From Turbatrix aceti (Eukaryota > Nematoda > Chromadorea > Rhabditida > Panagrolaimidae): DNA of 64,000 nucleotides. The stretch spans positions 381,246 through 445,245 of the forward strand of contig OZ017770.1 of the NCBI GenBank assembly GCA_963969345.1, written 5' to 3'. Below, piece by piece: positions 13,501-24,936 of this stretch; position 1 is the stretch's first letter, and every line of letters begins with the position of its first letter. The notes under the pieces were generated by a model, which did no database searches, was not told where the DNA came from, and saw only the letters and a list, made by a program, of their open reading frames with translations. Made by a program: the position numbers and the translations under genes.

Positions 13501-16500
13501 ATGCCTTGGTCTTGTGCTCTGATGGTTAGATTGTAACGCTGCGTTTTTTCGTAATCCAAAGGTGCCGCCAGGAGTAACTGCCCAGTTAGCGGTCGAATGA
13601 TGATGGGACACGGTGGCACGCTTTTTATCAGCTCGTATGTTACTTTCCCATTTTCATGCTTGTCTTTATCAATGGCTTGAACCGCAAAAAAAGGTTCGTG
13701 AATAGGGAAGTCTTCTGTGATGCTTGTCTCAACAAGGGGAAGGTCAAACTCAGGAGCGTTGTCATTGCTGTCGTGCACAAGAATTCGGATTTGTGAATAG
13801 CTGGCGCAATTATCACTTGCTTTGGCCTGAAAAAAATCAAAATGCATTATATTATAAACAAAAAACGCTATCACTCCAACCTCAATATTCAGCAGAACCA
13901 CATCAAGCATATCGGCATCAATTTCGGAAGATACTATCAGTTTCCCGCTTTTTGGATCAAGCTCGAAATTTCCATTGTTTCCCGCAACAATACGGTACGT
14001 GATGGCTCTTGAAGATACAGCATTGACCGCTCCGATTACAATTCCCGGTAGAATATCTTCCGTTATCGTAAATTCGTACAGTCCACGTACAAAGTGAGGG
14101 CATTCTTTCTCATTCATCAGCACGGACACTTGAACCGTTGCTGGACTGGTGCTTGACAGTCCGCCGGAATCCTTGGCCATGACTTTGATGACCAATGTTT
14201 GGCCAGTGAAAGCTTGCAGTGGTTTGTCAGAGTACAGGCGGCCATTAATAGAATCGATGTGAAAATGAGCAGCACCTTGAGTCAGTGAGTATCGAATCTC
14301 TCCAAATGGCCCTAAGTCTCGATCCACTGCCCGAACACTGAGGAGCGCCGTGCCAACTGGCAAATCGTTGTAAACCGTCAGATTGTATGTTGCAGGTTCA
14401 AAGACCGGGCTATTGTCATTTACATCTTCCACGATAATGTTCACCAAGGTGGATGTATTAAGACCGGCTGCAAATGTTAAATTGATTTTAGTTTAGCGCT
14501 CTCACATTAAATTTATAAATTTATCGAATGATGTGGTAATTGAATTCGTTGCAAATTTTCAAACCATCGCCTATGCGGACAAGTGTGTAATTTGCACTTT
14601 GCGCTGCTTATAACTTCTGCTTTTCAACAAACGCACAACAAATACAAAAAGAAGTTGCAAATGTGTGTAAATTACCTGCATTGATGGCAAAAACTGTTAA
14701 CTGGTATCTCGGTGTTGTTTCAAAGTCGAGGGCAGATTGCACACAAATTTTTCCTGTTTCTGCATCAATCTTGAATGAATTTGTTGCAGGTGTGTCTTTC
14801 TGAGCGTATCGAAGTTGGTTATGCTTTGCCAACATGCAAGATTCGTCGTGGGCAAGAACCTGAAAGTGTCACATGATATTTGCTAGGTTTCCAATAGCAA
14901 CAATTTTGCGAAGGCACTGTATATATTAAATTGTATGTGTCATATGCGTGAAAAAATATCATTTTTGCTTCATAAAACTAACTACAACTTAAACAGAAAT
15001 TAGCAGGTTTTTGCCACTGGTTTCCATGGTGATAAAAAAGGTAACTAGCTGCGTATGAAAATTTTGCCTCTTATTGCATTTGTCAGCCAAGTGAGTTGTT
15101 GCGATTTTGTTTTGTGAAGCGTGAGCAACCATGAGTTCGTTATCAATGCCTCTACTAATAATCAACCTCGGTGGCGAGATGGTCTATATCCTCGAGCAAC
15201 GTCTTCGCGCTCAAAATATCATTGAAGACAAGAGCATCAAGGTTTTGAACGAAATTGTCAATAGTCTGCTAAACAAGCAGTTCCTGCATAAGATCTTCAT
15301 GCCCCAATCTGTAGTGAGTCGCAAGATAATGCGAACTCTCTTCGAGCACATAGCGCATTCCAGCATAATGCGCCTCAACAATTCAAGGTTTGCTGTTCTT
15401 TGCATAAAATCGTTTTACAGTCTGTAATTATTTTTCAGCAGCATGGATAAGCTCTACGACCTTATGACCATGGCGGTCAAGTATCAAGTGACAGCAGTAA
15501 CCCATCCGTATGAACTACTTAACGTGACCATGAACCACCTCGATACCATGAAAGATCTTATAGAGTACGATGAGCCTCTGTTGCAGTGCATAGATGATGC
15601 TCACAAAATGGTTGCAATCATTATCAAAATTATCCAGCTGACAAAGACAATTTTTCAGATCACTCAGTTGTACTACCAATTGCCGGAGTGGAAAATGGCA
15701 CTAATCAGAGACACAATGTTGCTTTTCTTTCAGGTTGAACATAATTTTCAATTTCAAGAAATTGAAGAACATGTAATTTAGGATGCAAAAATTAAGGTAT
15801 CAATTTTAATGAACAATGACTACCAAGATGAAGACGGTGACCTCGTCTTTGAATTTAACAATACCGTTCAATTGCCTCCTTTTTCGAGTAAGCCTGGAAC
15901 CGTACGTTATTTTACCGACGGCGAATGCAGCAAAGTAGTATCATTTCCCTTGCCGTCTAAATATTCGACCGATGATATTACACACGAAGAGTACAATAAA
16001 AGACTTGAAAAAGAACCAACAGATCGTGGTACCCATCTTGGAAAAAATTTGTACGCAGCTATGAACGAACCACCTATGGTAAGATTTCCTTTTAAAAGCC
16101 ATGGACAATGTTTGTTGTCATTTAGCAATACGAACAACAACATCAAGACGGCAGAAGCGATGAGGGGCAGACAAGAAACGAATTGGACTTTCTGACAAAA
16201 CTGCTAGGTTCCGCAGACGCTATTCCAGCAATGAATACTTCGGAATTCACTTTAACGTTGTTTGAAGACAACGAAATTGTTGAACCAGCGAGCTCTAAGA
16301 AAAAAAATACTAAGGAAAAAAAAGAAGTTACCTCTTACAAAACCAAAAGAACGGCATCGATAGACAAAGAAATGACTAAGGTGCGTCTATGTTTCACAAA
16401 AATGTGCGGCTCACAACAGTGAAGCACATTTTATTGTCCCTTTCCTTCTCAATCCCCGTATCCCGCGCGTTACATGCCACACTTTGAATGCTTCTCCGAA

Positions 16501-19444
16501 TGTCTCTAGCGAGTAATTAATCATGAATTTCGCATGCGATTATGAAAAATCATCCCTTAGTGTCCCAAGTGACAGAAAAATTTTATTATTCCGAACTGTG
16601 TTACAAATCGACGAACGCACTCGACTCAGTCTAAATTTTTAAACATTTCAGCTCGGCATCCGCCCACCCTCAAGGAAAGGGAAAGGTCGTGACCTGGCTT
16701 CGATGATGGATGAAGCAACAGCTGACGACAAATCAACCCCAAAAAGCAGCTCGGTCAAAAAGAGGAGCGAAAGTGCTGTAAGACCACCTCGAAAAGGCTC
16801 CGCAAAGCGAAAAATATCAAAATAATTGAAGTTGTAAGAATATTGAACAACAATAATAACAGTAATAATAATGTTTAATAAGTGAATAAAAGATTGAACA
16901 AACCTGGAGTAGACAAGTTGACACATCGGCATCTTCCTTGACTGTTACTTCGTACAAAGACTTGTCAAAAACTGGCGGCGCGGCTTTTGTGTCGATAAAG
17001 TCAACTACAACATTCACAGAGGAATTAAGTGGCGGCACGCCATTGTCGCGTGCAACAACCGTGAAGTGATCATTGCCTTTGGTGTTGCAATCAGCGTCCC
17101 GAATAAGGAAAAGCACACCGGTTTCGGGATCGATGTCGAATAGGTCGGTATTACTGACAGTATAGGTTATACGAGCATTCTCGCCAAAATCAATATCCGT
17201 AGCGATAAACCGATATACATTTTGTCCTACAGATTCTACAGATGAAGAATCCACTGTGATCCTGTACTCCGTATCATTCCATTGTGGAGCATTGTCGTTG
17301 ATGTCAATTATCTCAACAATCACAGGATGATCCAATATAGTTTTGCCTGTTTTTCCGAGAAGTCGGAAGTTGATGCGGATTTCTGGCATTGTATCTCTGT
17401 CAAGTGGGCCACAAAATAGAACCAAATAGACAGAAGGAGAATCTGTTTGTTTGAGGCATAATGAATCCGTTTGAGATAAAACCAGTCTAAAACAAATGAA
17501 TGTTCTTAATTTGCAAGCAAGAATACAAACTTTTCATAATTTTTTCCGTACACTGCCACGCGAGCCAAAATGTATCCAACTGTGAGTCCTTCTGATAGTC
17601 TGGGTGTTCCGTCATCGGTAAGCCACATAATGCTAATATCGAATCCATCTCTCGATAACTCAGCATTCTGCACATGAATTGTAAGAAAAGCTGTGGTTTC
17701 CAAAGGTTGTGGTACACCGTGATCAGCAGCTATGACGGATAACTCATAAGTTGTTCCCGCAGTCAACGGAGTTGATTCCACAGTGACAACACCTGTGTCA
17801 CTATCAATTTTGAAAGGCACATTTTTGTGAGTGCCGAGTTGAAACCGATAACTGACTTCGGCATTATCACCGGCGTCGTTGTCTCTGGCAAGCACGGTAA
17901 TGATTTGGGTTCCCACAGATGAATTGCTCGCTATATTGACAGAATAACGAGGACGTAAAAATTCTGGAGCATTATCATTTGCATCCAGAATTTTGACGTG
18001 TACAACAAGTCTTCCGCGTCTGTAAAAAATAATATTTTAATTAACAATTCATAAATTAAACATACTTGGGTGGATCGCCTCCATCGAAGGCTTCGATAAT
18101 GATGTCATATCGATCGCGATACTCCCGATCCAGCTGACCATTAACTACGAGATCAACGTACATCACGTTGTTCAACTTGTTAGCGGCAAGTCGAAAAACA
18201 TTGTTCACGTTTCCTCCTGCAATGGAGTACTTGACAATTGAATTTTTCGGCGAGTCAGGATCTATTGCAGACGGAAGTGCTAATTCGGTGTCTATCCTTG
18301 CGTACTCCGATATCTCTAACTAAAACCATGGCTTAACTTTTTTTTGGAATACTCCAAGAACGTACGTCAATGCTGTTAACTGGAAAAGTCGGCTCGTTGT
18401 CATTCTCGTCGAGAATGTCAATTATAACCTTGATGGTCGCCGACCCATTTGACGGAATGACCAGAAAAACATATTGGGAATTTGTTTCGTAGTCCAGTTC
18501 ATTTTGTACAATAATTTCTCCCGTTTTTTCATTGACTGAGAGTGTCTGAAAATGAAACACTGTTATTTATTTTTTTTGTTCAAGACTAATCATGACAGTA
18601 CATGCTAGTACTTTTTGCTCGATCTTACAACCGTCTGCAAATTATTGTCGCTAAGTGTTTATGAGCAATCAAAAAATCAAGAGCCTCCTTTTCAGCGCCA
18701 AGCTAATTAATGATGCAGTTGAAGGGGGTCAAAAATGGTGCATTATGATGAAGTGTCATATGTTTTAGACAAGCATTGGACAACACCATGTGCATGTACA
18801 TACATTAAATCATTATTTTTGCACGACATAACAACCAATATAATTTTGATCTGCACCATAGAATCCGTAATATCGAAAATAATTTTTGTAACCATAGATG
18901 AATGAGAAAACGTAACTACCAAACAAGCACATCTCGCGGAAAAAGGGCTTCAAAAAATTCAGTTTTCAGTTTCTTATTGAAGTGATAGATAAATCTAGGT
19001 CACTTGAATAAGTGCCCTAAACGAATCTTTTGCATTGACAAAAATGTTGAATTATGCCTTTTTTGCTGCGTAAAGAAAAATGAATAAGTCATGGTAAATA
19101 AATCCAGAGCATAACAACAAAAGCCAAAATGCCGAACAGACAAGAAAAAATTCCAATTGCAGAAAACTTAATAGGTTTGCACAAATAAAAAAACACAAAA
19201 AAAAACTGACCTTTTCGGCATTACCGCTTTGGTCTGAAAAAACTATGTAAAAATTTACTTGATATTCCGGAACAATGGAATTGTTGTTAATGTATCCAAT
19301 TTGATGACCAACAGGCGCCAATTCTGACACTTCAAAGCGTTGTTCAATTTCCAGCGCTACCACAGGAAGCAACAAGAATGGGACAAGTAAAAAGCTGTTG
19401 ATTACAAGCCGACAACTCAACTTGCCGTTTGAGTGGCTATTCAT
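7576..19444 (-). CDS. Giant Dachsous-type cadherin
   Basis: Single-pass adhesion receptor built almost entirely of cadherin repeats. Thirteen exons close in phase to about 2,841 aa, starting at 19444: exon 1 is 19211-19444, and the last exon is 7576-7686. There is a signal peptide (LLVPFLLLPVVAL). I count roughly two dozen extracellular cadherin units, many with the calcium-binding DxNDNxP motif (DENDNEP, DANDNAP, DINDNAP, DVNDNSP), plus several degenerate linkers. No EGF or laminin-G domain is visible, which favours Dachsous over Fat. The TM segment lies at about 2609-2631 (ITLIMAGIFVVMFLTLCLFV), followed by a ~210-aa cytoplasmic tail ending with RGPTFQPLTEVLSQISRLK. The C. elegans counterpart would be cdh-1-like. 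Two introns (13827-13880 and 11399-11443) are stop-free multiples of three. OSCP1 sits antisense in intron 14860-16903. Confidence 0.85.
15131..16825 (+). CDS. oscp1: OSCP1 (organic solute carrier partner 1)
   Basis: Five exons close in phase: 15131-15387, 15439-15733, 15782-16078, 16126-16380 and 16652-16825, giving about 425 aa. The N-terminus matches OSCP1 strongly: LLIINLGGEMVYILEQRLRA, then a MRLN...SMDKLYDLMTMAVKYQV block across the exon 1/2 junction, NHLDTMKDLI and LLFFQDAKIKVSI. Later come GTHLGKNLYAAMNEP and NELDFLTKLLG. The Lys/Ser-rich end carries GRDLASMMDE, comparable to the DDLLAMMDE tail of human OSCP1. OSCP1 is linked to organic solute transport and to ciliated cells in animals; its role here is not shown by the sequence. 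The whole gene lies inside an intron of the cadherin on the opposite strand, ending only 79 bp from the flanking cadherin exon. Confidence 0.92.
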
Positions 19445-21648
19445 GGTGTATTGAGAAAAAATCACCGCAGGAAAATTATTTTCATATTGTTTGAAAATGT
19501 ATGTTGTAATGTAGTCAAGCAATCTGATAGTGTGTCTGTAAACTTGACAATAACAATAAAAAAAGTAAAAGTTTGGCAGATATACGAAAGTATTGACAAA
19601 TAATACAAAAATCGCGTTCTTGACGTTCATCATGACAAAAGATTCTTGCCCTCCCCAACCCTCTTTTATGGTGAATGAAGATGAGTACATCGGGGCGAAC
19701 GAACACGGGGGCCAACTTTTGTGAATGATAATTATGTCCGAGAGATGGCCTTGTTCAGTCAGCGTCTAACTTTTCCTAGCGCCTTCAATTTCAACAAAGA
19801 TGTGACCGACTCAGCGGATGGTCTACAAACGACGATGAGTTGCCGGCGCGTATATAAGTCCCCCTTGTTGTCCGAAATGGCGCAAAAAGGCGCGTTCAAG
19901 ACCACGCCTTGGAACAGACGTATTGTACGTCTAAAAGCCTAGGAATGTTATCCATGATGAGAATTACCGACAGTTGTAGACTTATGTTTGTGATAAGCGT
20001 TCCCAGGAAATCAGTAAGCATCGAAAAGGTAAAAAAAACGAATGAAATCTTATTTACAGTAACGATACACTGAGAAGTCAACCATATTCCAAACATGTAC
20101 AACACAGAGAAGCAACCGCAACCAAGTTACAAATACGAAAAAGGATGCAAATGTATTTGTGAACGGATAAAAAACAATTGAAAAAAAAAACTCGTTAAGT
20201 GCACCCTAAAAAATGCAAAAAAAGATACTGGTGCAAAAAACGGGTGCAATCTGGCATTCCAAAAAAAATTGTGAAAATATATATTACTCCGACCCTTGAA
20301 AGTAAAACAATTCCTCTGTAATGAATGCTCTTCCCAAGTTTTCCGACAACATTCGGCAATTTGACGGCAATAAAACATCTTTGAAAAAATTAATTCCAAC
20401 GTTGACGCATTTTTGCCTAATGAGGAAACAATAAACACAAAATTAAAGTCTATATAAAGTTGTACTATGGACGAGCAGAAGACATGAATCATAAATGCAT
20501 CAAATGAACATCGGCAGTAACTTTTTTGTAGTTGTAACCGAAATAAATGAAAAAAAAGCAATCATCACCATCGTCCTTGACGTGCGATTTACCGTTAAAT
20601 CGTAGAGAGAGAGAGACGATCGGTTATAGCGTTCGTTTCTTCAATTTGGTGGTCCGCGCTTGCAATCGGCATTAGAAGAAAAGATATTATTCTCCCCAGC
20701 TTTGATTGAAAAGAATGACCTTGACTTTTTTGAGCAATCCAGAACTATCCACCTGAGTAAGAGCAACGAAAAAACACAGTAACGGCATTTTAAAGAATTT
20801 TGAATTGGGCATTACGATTACTTAAGTCCCATCACCAAGGAGCGGCACCAAGAAAGGACGCAACAAAATGATTCGTCGACCAGATTTAGCAAACTTGATT
20901 AACATTTGCATAATTGGTTGAATGGGCAACTTGTGGAACGACTGGACAATGCTTTAAGTAAAATTTATAATAATTTTTCATTTTAACAAGGTTTTTACAA
21001 AGGAAATAAAAGCAGAGAGACATCGGACATTTTTGGTAGCCCAGTTATCGCGTTAATGCACTTGTCTTCTTCTGGAAGACTGACAGTCTGCCAAATAGAG
21101 ACCGCAAATAAATTATTGCGCAACAACAGGATTTTGCGTGCTGGTTGCATAGTAAGGTCAGTCGGATTAAAAAAACCATGTTCTCTGTTCTTGCCGGTAA
21201 AAGAGGGTTTTCATTAGGCGGCAGACACCCCGGCACCATTCTAGTTTTCATCTACCAACCAACCTAACTAAGGGGTCAGAAATATGCGACGGTCAATCAG
21301 TGAACGCGTCGCGTTCTCGTTGTTCAGTGCGCCAAACTTCTGTGTACCTACTGTTTGACGGGTAAACAACCGGCTTAATTGCCAAAAATACCGGTGAGAA
21401 ATTGGTCATAAAGCTGACGCGTCAAATATGCTAATTGCAATAAAGAAGCAGTTAAATAAATAAAAAATGAGATGAGTAAGCGCTGAAGAGCCACTTTTAC
21501 GGTGGGTATGCGCAAGCAACCTCAGATTGAACGCTAATATGAATCATCTAGGTGCAACTTTATTTTTCACAATTGGCACTACAATTGATTGATTCAACGA
21601 GAGTCAACAATAACAACAAAAATATCAACTATTGAAAATAAGAAGGCT
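19445..21648. other. Intergenic / upstream region of the cadherin gene
   Basis: About 2.2 kb without a supported gene. It contains a TATATAAG element (19851-19858), a perfect 7-bp inverted repeat with 3-nt spacer (19916-19932), a short GA microsatellite near 20605, and a 7-bp palindrome around 1 nt at 21302-21316. It probably holds the cadherin promoter and the 3' flank of the SAM carrier. Confidence 0.45.
19851..19858. promoter_or_regulatory. TATA-like element
   Basis: TATATAAG lies about 400 bp upstream of the cadherin start codon in a locally GC-richer stretch. The core is near-symmetrical, so direction is not determined. It is the only good TATA match in this upstream region. Confidence 0.25.
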
Positions 21649-22536
21649 TCATACCATAAAATTGGTCGTCAGTCGCAGAGAAAACTCATAGGCAAAGAAA
21701 AATACGTAACCTCCCACGCCTATCCAGAGAGTGCGTGGCAAAACGCCGGAAAACAACTTCTGCACACCTTCTTTCTGGTAGATAGCATAAACCATACGAA
21801 AAGTCGAAGGCCGAGGGGAGCCTTCGTGCAACATGACCCGAGTCTTGGCGACATCCAAGGGAGTGGTGACAGCAGCCGAAAAAGCCCCCGCAAAGCTACC
21901 GCATACAGCTGACTGTAACACCGAACATTTCTCCGTGCCCTGAAATCTGTGGTAATAAATCCTGTTATATCATACACAAGTGCAACCTGATAGCCAGCCC
22001 ATCGACGCTTAAGAAATTCCCAAATAGGAAACTGGATGAACGAGAAGGGAATTTCGCGGGCAATCGTTATCAAATAACCCTGATAAAATCCAGTAAACCC
22101 TTGAGTGGAGTAGATATTTCTGATCACTCCGGAGACGCTGTGTGTGAGGGAAATTTGTGCACGCTGCTTGATGACTTCGGTTGGAACGCGGATAAGACAG
22201 GCGGCGACTTCAGCAACACTTGCGCGCACCGCCTCGCATAAAGCTGCTAAAAACCATCTTCATAAAAAGACTGGCAAATTACATAAAATCAAACCAACCT
22301 TCTTGTGGAAAAACTTTCTTTCCAGCGTTATAAGTCACAAAGAAAATTGCCGCACCAGGTGCCGAGCCGACAACCACCGATGACATTCCTCTGTATACAT
22401 TTTTAAAGCCTCCCGCTTTAATAAATCCCTGAGAACTTTGTAGACGAGTCTTTATGGTGTCAATGGGATATAAGCTAAGATCTACAGTCAAGCCGGCATT
22501 GGCACCGCTGATCAGGCAGCAAACAAGTTCATTCAT
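21649..22536 (-). CDS. Mitochondrial S-adenosylmethionine carrier (SLC25A26-like)
   Basis: Three exons (22299-22536, 21987-22246 and 21649-21939) close in phase to 262 aa, the usual length for a mitochondrial carrier. All three tripartite carrier signatures are present: [22 protein letters not shown] and [11 protein letters not shown] (Px[DE]xx[KR]). The diagnostic SAM carrier context is also present: [31 protein letters not shown] and [13 protein letters not shown]. The protein should exchange cytosolic SAM for mitochondrial S-adenosylhomocysteine across the inner membrane. Its start codon is only 148 bp from that of COG7 on the other strand, so the two probably share a short bidirectional promoter. 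Confidence 0.93.
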
Positions 22537-22684
22537 TGAAATGTTAACCGCAAGAAGCGCATTCAGTGCTCAAAGTTATGCTCACAAAATCGCCAAAACG
22601 GCTGTTCTCGAAACGAAAAAATTTTTGACTTGTTATGTGGATGTCGTGGCGAAGGAATAACTTTGTGTATTTTTTTCCGGCAGC
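22537..22684. promoter_or_regulatory. Short divergent promoter between SAM carrier and COG7
   Basis: These 148 bp separate two start codons on opposite strands. A polypyrimidine tract and acceptor (TTTTTCCGGCAG) end 1 nt before the COG7 ATG, so the COG7 mRNA is probably trans-spliced or has a 5' UTR intron. No TATA box is evident. Confidence 0.5.
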
Positions 22685-24936
22685 ATGAGTGATTACGAGG
22701 AGGTTAGTTTCTTTTCTTTTAACCATATCAATCTTACGTACGCTGAATTCTAGGCCTTGAAAGGTGTACTGGAGTTACAAGATTTCGACGTCATTCAGGT
22801 GTTGAATGCCTTGTCTATTTCCTTTTCCGCTGACTTTATCTCTGTCATCCGACGGTACATTGCTGAGGAAAAGAGTGATCTCATCAAACAGACGGAAAAT
22901 GTTTCCCCCGTTGTTCTGTAAGTGATTTTCAATTGTGTTGGAATTTTTTTTGGTACCTTACTTTTTAGGAACGAAAACGTCACTGATCTAGGACGTGGCT
23001 GCGAGAAGTTGTCAAACCAGCTTGCAGTCAACCTTCGGACTCTTCGTTTGACCGAGAACACAAATGCTTGCACGAATGAAATCCTGCAATTTGACACTGC
23101 CAAGACACGAACCGATGAACTGGTCAAGATCCTTAAAACCAAAATTCTATGGGATAGGACCCACAAAGATGTTCAGCAGTACCAAAATGCTTCGAATATC
23201 AACCGTTCTGAGTTGTACCAGAAGCTTGAGACTCTTCAGGGTGCCTATGATATTCTGTCGAAGGTTGCTTTTGGTTTTACAATTTTTGCGTAAATCCTAG
23301 TTTTTTAGTATTCCTTCGGCAGTGACAAAATCTTGTTTTTTGAAAAACTTAAAGACGAGTATCTGTCTTGGTTTGGGTCTCAAGTGTTATTCGCAATCAA
23401 AGATAAGAATCTGAATGCGTTAGCCGACCTGGAAAAGCAATACCGGACACTGAATCGACTGAATGGTGTGATTTTTTTAATCAGTTTAAAATTGCTGACC
23501 TAAAATAATCTTTAGACTTTGTTCAAATATTCTGCAGTTACCTCAGAACCGAGTTGAAGTCGTACCTCGAGCAATACATCAAACTCGAAGAAAAATCACC
23601 GTTATGGTGTGTCATCGAGCAGGCAATGGATTCCTGGCGTCAGGGAATGCTTCTCGAGCACTTCCTGACCCCCGAAGACGACATCTCCCTGACCGTCATC
23701 GCCGACAACATTTGTGACATTATTTCGGAGTACTCGGATGCCCTTCGGGTTAATGCCTTTAGTGAACTGGAATCTGGTGTTGAGCCCTTGAAACTCTTCC
23801 TCGCTGTTAGCAAGCAGAGGAACAACATTCTTAAGCAGCTTCGGAACATGCCTGATACCTACTTTTCCGGACGGCTTATGACTTTCTTCGCTGTGGTTGA
23901 TGAATGCTGGGGCAAGTCTTACAATCGTGTGGCTTACATAACCCTGGTCAATGTCATAAACTCTATGGAAACCACCTTGCGAAGTCGCAAGTGCACATGG
24001 CTAGCAGCTCAGTTGGAACCCGTTCAGGTCTGCATGTTTGACATTATTCAAAACTCCGTGTCTATATTTGGCGAAGATTTTGCCGTTCACGTCGTTCCAG
24101 CGTTGGATAGCGCCTTTACGGATCTTTGCGAAAAACTCAAAAACAACCGAGTTTTTCAAATCGACGAAGCAAAGCGAGAAGCTGGCCAGTCTTTGGCAAA
24201 CAAAAATCTTCAAACTGAAACAGAAAATCAACTGAGCTTTATCTTAGCTTCTGGCTAGTTTAATTTTTTGTTTTGAGTAGTTGAATAAGAATATTTTAGG
24301 CATTGTACTTCAACTTTTTGACAACGTTAACAACACAATTGCTTCACAAAATTCTGGAGAAGGGAAAACTTCAACTCAGTTAATGAAAAACCGGGCTTAC
24401 TTGGCGTCGCTGAATCGATCTGTTGTCATGGACAAGTCAAACCACATTGCGGTGATCATCAACGACCAAATGGTTCAGGGCTTCAATCAGATGGTTTGTT
24501 TTAAAGGATTTCGTTTTTTTAATAGTTTTTTTAGAAAAACTCTAATAATCCGGTACATGCCAATGCAGCCGCCAAATTGCCGAGCTTTAGCTCCTCGCCA
24601 CATAACTACATCTTGAGCGTTGGTCACGAGCTTCTCAATCTTATGAACGTTTTGAGCACGTACGGCAGCGACGTCAACTTTATGAATGCCATTTCATCTG
24701 CCGCTGGTCGTCATCTTGACTTCAAAGATGCCGATGTGTGGTTCCTGAACGTTATTGCCAAGAGCGTGATGCAGGCTCTCGTCCGCGCCGTTGGAGATGT
24801 TGGAAAGCTTCGAGATCATGTCAAGCAGCAGATCAAAGCCGATCTTGGATACCTGATTGATGCTTCCAAAGACCTTCGACTTGAGCCCATCCCCCAATTG
24901 CTTTCGCTCGAAAATAGTTTATCGTCTAAAAAATAA
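22685..24936 (+). CDS. cog7: Conserved oligomeric Golgi complex subunit 7 (COG7)
   Basis: Lobe B subunit of the COG tether, which recycles Golgi glycosylation enzymes by retrograde vesicle capture. Seven exons give 655 aa: 22685-22702, 22754-22917, 22969-23263, 23309-23465, 23516-24253, 24300-24493 and 24535-24936. The short N-terminal motif with DFDV, long helical heptads through the first 250 residues, and a C-terminal block (DADVWFLNVIAKSVMQALV ... IKADLGYLIDASKDLRLEP) correspond to COG7 in order. The length is a little below the ~770 aa human protein. One junction requires a GC-AG intron (24254-24299); without it a TAG at 24256 ends the frame. Identification rests on these end motifs and overall helical character, since the middle is divergent. 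Confidence 0.8.

Noticed and set aside
18640..19200. Possible extra cadherin exon between exons 1 and 2
   Set aside because: Exon 1 (ending NAEK) joins exon 2 (TLSVNEKTGE) in phase and together they form one cadherin unit, so no further exon is needed.
19721..19942. 73-codon plus-strand frame upstream of the cadherin
   Set aside because: It begins at GTG and spans the TATA-like element and the inverted repeat, so promoter DNA is the simpler reading.
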